From Geobacter sp. UBA6802 (GTDB lineage: Bacteria > Desulfobacterota > Desulfuromonadia > Geobacterales > Pseudopelobacteraceae), in the NCBI GenBank assembly GCA_002452325.1, contig DKFG01000010.1, positions 5,304 through 10,840 of the forward strand: a stretch of 5,537 nt of DNA, given 5' to 3'. Numbering within the stretch: position 1 is the first letter of the stretch; every line of letters starts with the position of its first letter. The notes beneath the pieces were generated by a model. The model did not search any database. It saw only the letters and a program-made list of their open reading frames with translations, and was not told where the DNA came from. Positions 1-4,848 of this stretch are shown here, one piece after another. The position numbers were made by a program, and so were the translations under genes.

Positions 1-401
1 AGATCGAGAAGATGGTCAAGGATGCTGAATCGCATGCCGCCGAAGACAAGAAGAAGCGGGAGACCATAGAGGCCCGTAACCAGGCCGACTCCATGATCTA
101 CAGCACTGAAAAGTCGCTGAAAGAGGTTGGCGAGAAAGTAGACGCCGTTGACAAGGGTGCCATTGAGAACAAAATTGCTGATTTGAAGAAGATTTTGGAC
201 AGTGACGATGCCGAAGTCATCAAGAAGGCAACCGATGAGCTTGCCCAAGCTGCTCACAAACTGGCTGAAGCCATGTACGCCCAGGCCCAGCAGGCTGGTG
301 CCGCTGACGGTGCCACTGAAGAAGGGGCTTCCCAGGAAGGTGGCGCAAAGACCAAGGATGAAAAAGTCGTTGATGCCGATTTTGAGGAAGTAAAGAAGTA
401 A
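1..401 (+). CDS. dnaK: Chaperone protein DnaK (Hsp70), C-terminal fragment cut by the window edge
   Basis: DnaK is the cytoplasmic ATP-dependent Hsp70 chaperone that binds exposed hydrophobic peptide segments, working with DnaJ and GrpE. The open frame enters from the left edge (first full codon at base 3) and gives 132 residues before TAA at 399-401. The full protein is usually about 640 residues, so the ATPase domain and most of the substrate-binding domain lie outside. What is visible is the end of the substrate-binding region and the helical lid: the typical run 'IEKMVKDAESHAAEDKKKRE', then 'EARNQADSMIY', then a lid helix. It ends with a low-complexity A/Q/G/E tail and the conserved end 'VVDADFEEVKK'. 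The ATG at base 12 is an internal methionine, not the start. dnaJ follows 87 nt downstream on the same strand, the usual bacterial order. Identification is very secure. Confidence 0.97.
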   Translation, partial: IEKMVKDAESHAAEDKKKRETIEARNQADSMIYSTEKSLKEVGEKVDAVDKGAIENKIADLKKILDSDDAEVIKKATDELAQAAHKLAEAMYAQAQQAGAADGATEEGASQEGGAKTKDEKVVDADFEEVKK

Positions 402-430
402 TCGAGTCCGGGATGTTTTGATGGTATCGC

Positions 431-459
431 GTAGGGGCGGGTTGCAGACTCGCCCCTAC
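431..459. repeat. GC-rich palindrome in the dnaK-dnaJ spacer, possible REP-like dispersed repeat
   Basis: Two 12-nt arms (431-442 and 448-459) are inverted copies around a 5-nt loop TGCAG. The outer 9 nt (GTAGGGGCG / CGCCCCTAC) match perfectly. The only mismatch, at 440/450, becomes a G-U pair in RNA. No T-run follows, so it is not a classical rho-independent terminator. It lies between the dnaK stop and the dnaJ ribosome-binding site. The GTAGGGGCGGGT...CGCCCCTAC pattern resembles dispersed palindromes I recall from several bacterial genomes including Geobacter relatives. That is from memory and cannot be confirmed here. In RNA it would form a strong intercistronic hairpin that could protect the upstream dnaK message from 3' decay or reduce expression of dnaJ relative to dnaK. 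Confidence 0.75.
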
Positions 460-488
460 AGCTGTATTTCACTGATAAGGAACCAAGC

Positions 489-1610
489 GTGGCAAACGGC
501 GAAAAACGTGACTATTACGAGATTCTCGGCGTCCATAAGAATGCGTCTGAGACCGAGATAAAAAAGGCCTTCCGTAAACTGGCCATACAGTTCCATCCAG
601 ACAAAAATCCTGGAGACAAAGAGGCTGAGGAGAAATTCAAGGAGGCCACCGAGGCATATGAAGTGCTTTCCGATGCCCAAAAACGTGCCCAGTATGACCA
701 GTTTGGTCATGCCGGTGTGTCAGGCGCCGGCGGCTTTTCAGGCGGTGGATTTGGTGCCGGCTCGCCCTTTGGTGACATCTTTAGTGATATCTTTGGCGAC
801 ATCTTTGGCGGTGGTGCAGGCAGGCGCACGCAAGGGCGCCGCGGTGACGACCTGCTCTACAACATGGAGATCACCTTTGAAGAGGCGGCCTTCGGATGTG
901 AGAAAAAGATTGACATCCCCTATGCCAAACGCTGCGCAAGCTGTAACGGCTCCGGCGCAAAACCCGGCACTGATCCCAAGATCTGTCCAACCTGCCGCGG
1001 AGCGGGACAGGTTCGCTATCAACAGGGATTTTTCAGCGTTAGCAAGACCTGTAGCCAATGTAACGGTGAAGGCAAGGTGGTTGACGATCCCTGCCCTGAC
1101 TGTCACGGCAAAGGCAGCGTCAAGGACAGCAAGACCCTTTCGGTCAAGATTCCTGGCGGTGTTGAAACCGGCTCGCGTCTCAAGCTGTCCGGCGAAGGGG
1201 GGCAAGGGGTCAAAGGTGGTCCCAACGGCGACCTGTACGTAGCGATCTCGGTCAAGGAGCACCCGATCTTCCAGCGTGAGGACGACAATGTCGTCTGCGA
1301 AATCCCGATCAGTTTTGCGCAAGCTGCCCTGGGGTGCGAGATAGAAGTGCCGACACTGGATGGCAAGGTCTCAATGAAGATTCCTGAAGGCACCCAATCC
1401 GGCAAGATCTACCGCCTGCGCGGCAAAGGGATACCGTCATTGCAGGGATACGGCCGCGGCGACCAATTAGTGGTTGTCAAGGTTGAAACTCCCACCAATC
1501 TGTCTGGCAAACAAAAGGAACTGCTTGAAGAGTTTGCCAAGATCAGCGGGGAGGATGCCCATCCAATGAAAAAGGGATTCCTTGACAAGGTGATGGATTT
1601 CCTGAGTTGA
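489..1610 (+). CDS. dnaJ: Chaperone protein DnaJ (Hsp40, type I)
   Basis: DnaJ is the co-chaperone that delivers unfolded clients to DnaK and stimulates its ATPase. The protein has 373 residues, a normal length, and all type I domains in order. The J-domain spans about 7-72 with the HPD catalytic triad at 36-38. A Gly/Phe-rich linker (about 73-115) carries three DIF motifs in tandem (96-106). The zinc-binding domain has four CxxCxGxG repeats starting at C149, C166, C188 and C202, all eight cysteines present. The C-terminal substrate-binding domains follow, with 'GDLYV' near 247-251. The start is GTG at 489, seven nt after a Shine-Dalgarno-like TAAGGA (476-481), and it gives the expected N-terminus ANGEKRDYYEILGV. 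It follows dnaK by 87 nt with a palindrome in the spacer. No CIRCE operator is seen in the spacer, so heat-shock control probably acts upstream of this window. Confidence 0.98.
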   Translation: MANGEKRDYYEILGVHKNASETEIKKAFRKLAIQFHPDKNPGDKEAEEKFKEATEAYEVLSDAQKRAQYDQFGHAGVSGAGGFSGGGFGAGSPFGDIFSDIFGDIFGGGAGRRTQGRRGDDLLYNMEITFEEAAFGCEKKIDIPYAKRCASCNGSGAKPGTDPKICPTCRGAGQVRYQQGFFSVSKTCSQCNGEGKVVDDPCPDCHGKGSVKDSKTLSVKIPGGVETGSRLKLSGEGGQGVKGGPNGDLYVAISVKEHPIFQREDDNVVCEIPISFAQAALGCEIEVPTLDGKVSMKIPEGTQSGKIYRLRGKGIPSLQGYGRGDQLVVVKVETPTNLSGKQKELLEEFAKISGEDAHPMKKGFLDKVMDFLS

Positions 1611-1663
1611 AAACTGGCTGTCTGGCTTGTAGTGCTGATCTCGTTTGCGGTTCAGCGGTGACC

Positions 1664-1670
1664 GGGAGGT
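1664..1670 (+). promoter_or_regulatory. Ribosome-binding site that sets the start of the following membrane-protein gene
   Basis: GGGAGGT is a strong Shine-Dalgarno match. Counted from its GGAGG core it lies 8 nt before GTG at 1678. This favours GTG 1678 over the in-frame TTG at 1645, which has no such site upstream. The nearer ATG at 1673 is in another frame. Confidence 0.75.
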
Positions 1671-1677
1671 AAATGAC

Positions 1678-2013
1678 GTGGATAAACAGCAGCTGGCAGA
1701 AAAGACCGTTGAAGTCCTGCGTCCCCTTGAGACTCAGAATCTGATCACCACGTTGCAGAATCTGACCTTGCAGCAGATCTTTTCCAACTGGGTCTTTCTG
1801 CTGGCCACGATCGTGATACTTTTTCTCGGTATCTACAAAAAATCAAAACCAGTCCTGCTGACCCTGTTCTTTCTGATCGGCCTGATCTTGATGGCTAAGT
1901 GGGCCATGCCCGCCCCCGGTGAGGTGATCACTCTGAAGTCCATTCTGCCATTTGCCGGCTTTGGTCTGGGAATCGGTGGTGTGATCGTTTATTTCGTATT
2001 TATCAAGGATTAG
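1678..2013 (+). CDS. Small inner-membrane protein with three predicted helices, function unknown
   Basis: I do not recognise this 111-residue protein. The first 35 residues are polar and look helical (DKQQLAEKTVEVLRPLE...). Three hydrophobic segments follow, at about 38-53, 58-77 and 88-109. The first two are separated by a short basic turn, YKKSKP (53-58), which by the positive-inside rule would face the cytoplasm. A short loop with MPAPGE (77-82) lies before the third, which is rich in Gly and Phe. The protein ends in KD right after the last helix. No signal peptide, cysteines, haem motif or catalytic motif is visible. GTG at 1678 is chosen because a strong GGGAGGT precedes it. It lies 67 nt after dnaJ and 11 nt before a diheme cytochrome gene, so it is probably cotranscribed with the latter. 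A role as membrane partner of that cytochrome is inference only. Confidence 0.8.
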   Translation: MDKQQLAEKTVEVLRPLETQNLITTLQNLTLQQIFSNWVFLLATIVILFLGIYKKSKPVLLTLFFLIGLILMAKWAMPAPGEVITLKSILPFAGFGLGIGGVIVYFVFIKD

Positions 2014-2024
2014 GGTAACGTACT

Positions 2025-2339
2025 ATGAAGATAGATAAACGGGACTGGTTCTTTATCGCCCTGGTAGTAGCTGTACTGATTACTTTTTTTGCTATTTCAG
2101 GTAAAGAGACCACCACCCCGGTTCCGCGTGATGCAGCCCACCAGTCGGTGTATGATGAGGCCTACCGCAGTGCCCCCGGCCCAGAAGCCTCTCTTTTTTC
2201 CAAAACTTTTTTCAAACCTGACAAAAAGGCGGCAGAGAAGCTGTGTGAACCATGCCATGATGCCAGTGGTATCAAACTGCCACCCAACCATCCGCCCAAA
2301 CATCGCTGCCTGTTCTGCCACAAGTTACAGGCAAAATAG
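2025..2339 (+). CDS. Small membrane-anchored diheme c-type cytochrome
   Basis: This 104-residue protein has a short basic N-terminus (MKIDKRD), one hydrophobic helix at about 8-25 and then a hydrophilic domain, so it is predicted to be tethered to the inner membrane with the rest in the periplasm. No clear cleavage site follows the helix; an uncleaved anchor is more likely than a cleaved signal peptide. Two c-type haem motifs are present, CEPCH (74-78) and CLFCH (95-99), only 16 residues apart. The segment between them is rich in Pro and has H89 and H93, either of which could be a distal haem ligand. Such proteins pass electrons, but donor and acceptor cannot be read from the sequence. Translation starts at ATG 2025, 11 nt after the preceding gene. 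The likely ribosome-binding site (AGGGT, 2012-2016) overlaps that gene's stop codon. The gene ends 3 nt from the end of a convergent gene. Confidence 0.88.
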   Translation: MKIDKRDWFFIALVVAVLITFFAISGKETTTPVPRDAAHQSVYDEAYRSAPGPEASLFSKTFFKPDKKAAEKLCEPCHDASGIKLPPNHPPKHRCLFCHKLQAK

Positions 2340-2342
2340 TGG

Positions 2343-3527
2343 TCAGTATAGCTCGTACTTGAGCAATCGACACTCCAGGGGACCGTTGAAGAGCACAAAA
2401 CGCCGGGATGGCTTGAGGCCGACCAGCTTGGCCAGCTCCAGGTCACCTGCCAGTAGATAGGCGGTCCAGCCGGTGAAGCGGCGCTTGAATACCTCGCCGA
2501 TCTTGCGGTACAGCTGTTCCAGCTCATGCTTTCCGCCCATACGCACCCCATACGGGGGATTCAGCACCACAATCCCCTGATGCCCGCATGGCTCAGCATC
2601 CTCAAACCGCTTGCGATCAAAGGAGACCTGGTAGGCCAAATCAGCCCGTCGAGCGTTTTCTCGGCAGGCGATAATTGCCATCGGATCACGGTCATAGCCC
2701 AACACCGGTACTTCAAGGCTCTCCCGGACCTTTGCCTGTTCATCACGCAGTACCCGCTCCCACAACGACTGGTCAAAACCCAGCCAATGCATCACACCAA
2801 ACTTCCGTCCAGCACCGGCGGGCCGATTCAGTGCCATGGCAGCGCCTTCAAGGACTAATGTACCTGAGCCGCACATCAGATCCACCAGCGGTACCGTACC
2901 ATCCCAACCGGTATGCATGATAATTGCTGCGGCAAGGGTCTCACGCAGCGGTGCCTCGTTACGATCCAACCGCCAGCCACGGCGGTCAAGCGATTCTCCG
3001 GCCGCATCAAGGGAAACCGTGGCCTGATTTTTGGCAATATGGAGGTTGACCCGCAGGTCCGGAGATCTGGTATTGACGCTGGGACGGCTGCCGGTCTGAT
3101 CTCGCAGCAGATCTACAATGGCATCCTTTGCCTTCAGGGCTGCAAAGTGTGAGTGGGTTATGACTGAATCCCGCAGGGTACAATCTACCGCCAATGTCAT
3201 GGCCGGGGTCAGCAGCTCCCCCCAAGGGATAGCCCGGATACCGTCATACAGCTCCTGCGGTGTCTTGCAGGAAAACTGTCCAAGCTGCATCAACACCCGA
3301 CTGGCAGTGCGCAGCTGCAACAGACTACGGTACAGCACACTCCGAGAGCCGGTAAAGCTTACTCCTCCACGCATTGCCGTTACCTGGTCTGCCCCCAGCC
3401 TGGACAACTCAACGGCTGTCAACTCTTCCACGCCTAACGGAACGGTGGCAAACATGCCAAGCAACTCCCCTTCACGACTGCTTTCTTTACCCGGTCGACG
3501 ATGCAGTACACTATGAAGCTCTGTCAT
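2343..3527 (-). CDS. THUMP-domain class I SAM-dependent rRNA methyltransferase, RlmL-type (COG0116-like)
   Basis: By family this enzyme transfers a methyl group from S-adenosylmethionine to a guanine N2 in 23S rRNA. The E. coli relative RlmL modifies G2445, but the exact target here is unproven. The protein has 394 residues. An N-terminal ferredoxin-like/THUMP part (about 24-175) opens with FATVPLGVEEL and includes RGGVSF (53-58). The Rossmann catalytic domain has the SAM motif DLMCGSGTLVLEGA (216-229), an acidic motif GYDRDPMA (277-284) and the catalytic NPPYG (323-327). E. coli RlmL is about 700 residues because it is fused to RlmK; this is the stand-alone form. The start at 3527 overlaps the coaE stop as ATGA and has GGAGG 8 nt upstream. 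However, the conserved core begins only near residue 25, where M25 (codon 3455-3453) has its own AAGGGGAG. The first 24 residues may therefore not be translated, or may be an extension. Confidence 0.93.
   Translation of the reverse strand: MTELHSVLHRRPGKESSREGELLGMFATVPLGVEELTAVELSRLGADQVTAMRGGVSFTGSRSVLYRSLLQLRTASRVLMQLGQFSCKTPQELYDGIRAIPWGELLTPAMTLAVDCTLRDSVITHSHFAALKAKDAIVDLLRDQTGSRPSVNTRSPDLRVNLHIAKNQATVSLDAAGESLDRRGWRLDRNEAPLRETLAAAIIMHTGWDGTVPLVDLMCGSGTLVLEGAAMALNRPAGAGRKFGVMHWLGFDQSLWERVLRDEQAKVRESLEVPVLGYDRDPMAIIACRENARRADLAYQVSFDRKRFEDAEPCGHQGIVVLNPPYGVRMGGKHELEQLYRKIGEVFKRRFTGWTAYLLAGDLELAKLVGLKPSRRFVLFNGPLECRLLKYELY
3465..3472 (-). promoter_or_regulatory. Possible internal ribosome-binding site for a shorter methyltransferase start
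   Basis: On the minus strand this reads AAGGGGAG and sits 9 nt before the ATG at 3455-3453 (M25 of the long form). The conserved family N-terminus begins at that methionine, so this is a credible alternative start. Confidence 0.5.
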
Positions 3528-4120
3528 ACCGCTATCCTCCGTTGCCAGGCAGACTCCACCTGTTTGCGAGTTGTCGCCAGATCAGCACTGTTGTCTATCA
3601 CCACCACGCCGTAGCACTCCTTTTCCGTCAATGGCATCTGCGCTGCAATCATCTGCTGTGACAACTCCCTGCTACACCCATCGCGGGCTAGCAAGCGTTC
3701 CAGCTGAACCTCTGGCCGCAGCGTAACTACCCAGACTTCGTCAACCCGGTCAACAGCTCCCGCCTCAATCAAGAGCGGTGCCATGTATACCAGCACTTGC
3801 GTACCCCGTTGCTGCTCATCAGCAAACCTCTGAAGCGCCAGCTCTTTAATGGCCGGATGCACGAGTGACTCAAGCTGCTGCCTGCGCTGCGAATCACAGA
3901 AAACCAACTCACGCAGGGCCTGACGCTCCAGTCCGCCATCAGCAGACAGTACCTGCAGCCCAAAACACTTTACAATCTGCTGCAAAGCCCGAGTTCCCGG
4001 TGCCACCGCATCACGGGCCAGCTGATCAGCATCGATGACCACGGCCCCCAACTCTGCCAGCATAGCCGCCACTGCATTTTTCCCGGTGGCAATACCACCG
4101 GTCAAACCGATGATTTTCAT
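3524..4120 (-). CDS. coaE: Dephospho-CoA kinase
   Basis: CoaE phosphorylates the 3'-hydroxyl of the ribose in dephospho-CoA with ATP, the last step of coenzyme A synthesis in the cytoplasm. The 198-residue length is normal. Visible features are the P-loop in GLTGGIATGKN (5-15), the DAD motif (30-32), the LVHPAI segment (86-91), APLLIEAG (114-121), the lid-region QLERLLARDG (139-148), QMPLTEKE (161-168) and the family ending IDNSADLATTRKQV (175-188). The last P-loop residue is Asn15, where Ser or Thr, a magnesium ligand, is usual. ATG 4120 is the only sensible start: no in-frame ATG, GTG or TTG lies in the preceding triplets back to the AGGAGG, which is unusually far away at 18 nt. The stop overlaps the start of the downstream methyltransferase gene by 4 nt, so the two are probably cotranscribed and translationally coupled. 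Confidence 0.96.
   Translation of the reverse strand: MKIIGLTGGIATGKNAVAAMLAELGAVVIDADQLARDAVAPGTRALQQIVKCFGLQVLSADGGLERQALRELVFCDSQRRQQLESLVHPAIKELALQRFADEQQRGTQVLVYMAPLLIEAGAVDRVDEVWVVTLRPEVQLERLLARDGCSRELSQQMIAAQMPLTEKECYGVVVIDNSADLATTRKQVESAWQRRIAV
3536..3540 (-). promoter_or_regulatory. Ribosome-binding site inside the 3' end of coaE, for the methyltransferase
   Basis: GGAGG on the minus strand lies within the last codons of coaE and 8 nt before the overlapping ATGA start/stop. It supports translational coupling and the long form of the methyltransferase. Confidence 0.7.
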
Positions 4121-4144
4121 GGCCTGATAGTAGCAGAGCCTCCT
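4121..4144 (-). promoter_or_regulatory. coaE leader: distant Shine-Dalgarno followed by a small hairpin that ends at the start codon
   Basis: On the minus strand a perfect AGGAGG (4144-4139) stands 18 nt before the coaE ATG, beyond the usual 5-10 nt. The spacer can fold: GGC (4140-4138) pairs with GCC (4123-4121), and CUG (4136-4134) with CAG (4126-4124). U4137 is bulged and the loop is 7 nt. Folding would shorten the effective distance between AGGAGG and AUG, but the stem also uses the last two G of AGGAGG, so the two interactions compete. An alternative reading is a -10-like TACTAT (4132-4127) giving a leaderless mRNA. Confidence 0.4.
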
Positions 4145-4165
4145 GCACCTTACCAGATTTTTCCC

Positions 4166-4194
4166 TTGAGTTGCCGGGAGCGATAGTGTAAAAG
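4166..4194 (+). promoter_or_regulatory. Candidate sigma-70 promoter for tRNA-Arg
   Basis: A -35-like TTGAGT (4166-4171) is separated by 17 nt from a -10-like TAAAAG (4189-4194). Transcription would start near 4201, about 5 nt before the mature tRNA. Each box matches the consensus at four of six positions, so this is a plausible prediction only. It lies in the 85-nt divergent spacer between coaE and the tRNA. Confidence 0.45.
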
Positions 4195-4205
4195 ATTTAT
4201 TTCAC

Positions 4206-4282
4206 GGGCGGTTAGCTCAGCTGGATAGAGTGTTGGCCTCCGAAGCCAAAGGTCGTTGGTTCGAATCCAATACCGCCCGCCA
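4206..4282 (+). tRNA. tRNA-Arg, anticodon CCG
   Basis: The cloverleaf is complete. The acceptor stem GGGCGGT (4206-4212) pairs with ACCGCCC (4272-4278), followed by discriminator G4279 and an encoded CCA (4280-4282). The D-arm stem GCTC (4215-4218) pairs with GAGT (4228-4231), one pair being G-U. The anticodon stem TTGGC/GCCAA (4233-4237, 4245-4249) encloses loop CTCCGAA with anticodon CCG at 4240-4242, which reads the arginine codon CGG. The T-arm stem GTTGG/CCAAT (4255-4259, 4267-4271) encloses the standard TTCGAAT loop. A rho-independent terminator follows 10 nt after the CCA. I see no duplicated 3' end or integrase gene nearby that would mark the tRNA as an attachment site. Confidence 0.97.
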
Positions 4283-4292
4283 ATCAACCATC

Positions 4293-4321
4293 AAGGGGAC
4301 TCTCGCGTCCCCTTTCTTTTT
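4293..4321 (+). terminator. Rho-independent terminator after tRNA-Arg
   Basis: AAGGGGAC (4293-4300) and GTCCCCTT (4307-4314) form a perfect 8-bp stem with a 6-nt loop, followed by a T-rich run (4313-4321, interrupted by one C). It lies only 8 nt before the ribosome-binding site of the doxX-family gene, leaving no room for a separate promoter after it. Confidence 0.88.
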
Positions 4322-4340
4322 GGTTCAGCGGAGGTGCACC

Positions 4341-4787
4341 ATGGCCAGAGGTGGTTTTGAACTGACTGACGCCATAGCCCCATTACTGATCAGGATTCCC
4401 TTAGGGCTGATCTTTCTCGCCCATGGCTCGCAGAAGCTGCTGGGTTTCTTTGGCGGAAGCGGGCTGACGGCTACTTTTTCAGCTTTCGAGCAGAAATTTG
4501 GGATTCCTCCCCTCTTCACCCTGCTGGCAATCATTGCCGAGTTTGGTGGCGGACTGGGTGTCCTGACCGGATTTCTCACCCGCATCTCTGCAACAGGTAT
4601 TGCCTCGGTAATGGCGGTTGCCATCTACAAGGTACACTTGAGTCATGGTTTTTTCATGAATGCCGCCTGTGTAGCCGGTAAAGGACACGGCATCGAATTC
4701 ACCTTGGCCCTGCTGGGTATGGCACTGTTTCTGGTGGTATCCGGCGGGGGCAAGTGGTGTATTGATCGACTGATCTTCCGGGCGTAG
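4341..4787 (+). CDS. DoxX family integral membrane protein
   Basis: This 148-residue protein belongs to the DoxX family of small four-helix membrane proteins. Some members are linked to thiosulfate:quinone oxidoreductase or to thiol/oxidative stress, but many, including this one, have no assigned reaction. Four hydrophobic segments lie at about 11-28, 57-78, 83-98 and 118-135. The family signature HGSQKLLGFFGG (28-39) follows the first helix, AEFGGGLGVLTGFLTR (66-81) covers the end of the second, and GHGIEF (115-120) opens the fourth. The start is ATG 4341, with GGAGGTG (4330-4336) 4 nt upstream. The open frame extends further left through the tRNA gene, but that part is not coding. The gene sits between two rho-independent terminators, so it is probably transcribed alone or by read-through from the tRNA. 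Confidence 0.92.
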   Translation: MARGGFELTDAIAPLLIRIPLGLIFLAHGSQKLLGFFGGSGLTATFSAFEQKFGIPPLFTLLAIIAEFGGGLGVLTGFLTRISATGIASVMAVAIYKVHLSHGFFMNAACVAGKGHGIEFTLALLGMALFLVVSGGGKWCIDRLIFRA

Positions 4788-4806
4788 TAAAACTTAATTT
4801 TATTCG

Positions 4807-4830
4807 GGCGGGCGTCAAGCCCGCCTTTTT
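4807..4830 (+). terminator. Rho-independent terminator after the doxX-family gene
   Basis: GGCGGGC (4807-4813) and GCCCGCC (4819-4825) form a perfect 7-bp GC-rich stem around the loop GTCAA, followed directly by five T (4826-4830). It lies 19 nt after the doxX-family stop and 6 nt before the prfC ribosome-binding site. Confidence 0.9.
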
Positions 4831-4848
4831 CTGTCCAAGGAGTGGTAC

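Noticed and set aside
431..459. The palindrome as a rho-independent terminator for dnaK.
   Set aside because: The stem is strong but it is followed by ACAGCTGTATTTC, not a T-run, and dnaJ follows closely in the same operon.
254..472. Minus-strand open frame across the dnaK end and the palindrome.
   Set aside because: It overlaps the dnaK 3' end and runs through the palindrome, and its product has no family resemblance.
738..1322. Long antisense open frame (194 codons) opposite dnaJ, and a second long frame at 658-1242 on the dnaJ strand.
   Set aside because: Both are shadows of the GC-rich dnaJ reading frame. They show no recognisable domain, and dnaJ itself is certain.
1645..1677. Upstream TTG start (1645) giving 11 more residues to the three-helix membrane protein, and the nearby ATG at 1673.
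   Set aside because: The strong GGGAGGT at 1664-1670 lies inside the would-be extension and is correctly spaced for GTG 1678. ATG 1673 is in another frame, whose product lacks the hydrophobic helices.
4230..4340. N-terminal extension of the DoxX-family protein reaching back into the tRNA gene.
   Set aside because: The extension would translate tRNA-Arg and its terminator. The DoxX family start and a good ribosome-binding site are at 4341.
4206..4340. tRNA-Arg as an integration site of a mobile element.
   Set aside because: There is no integrase, no repeated tRNA 3' end and no change in gene character downstream; housekeeping genes continue.
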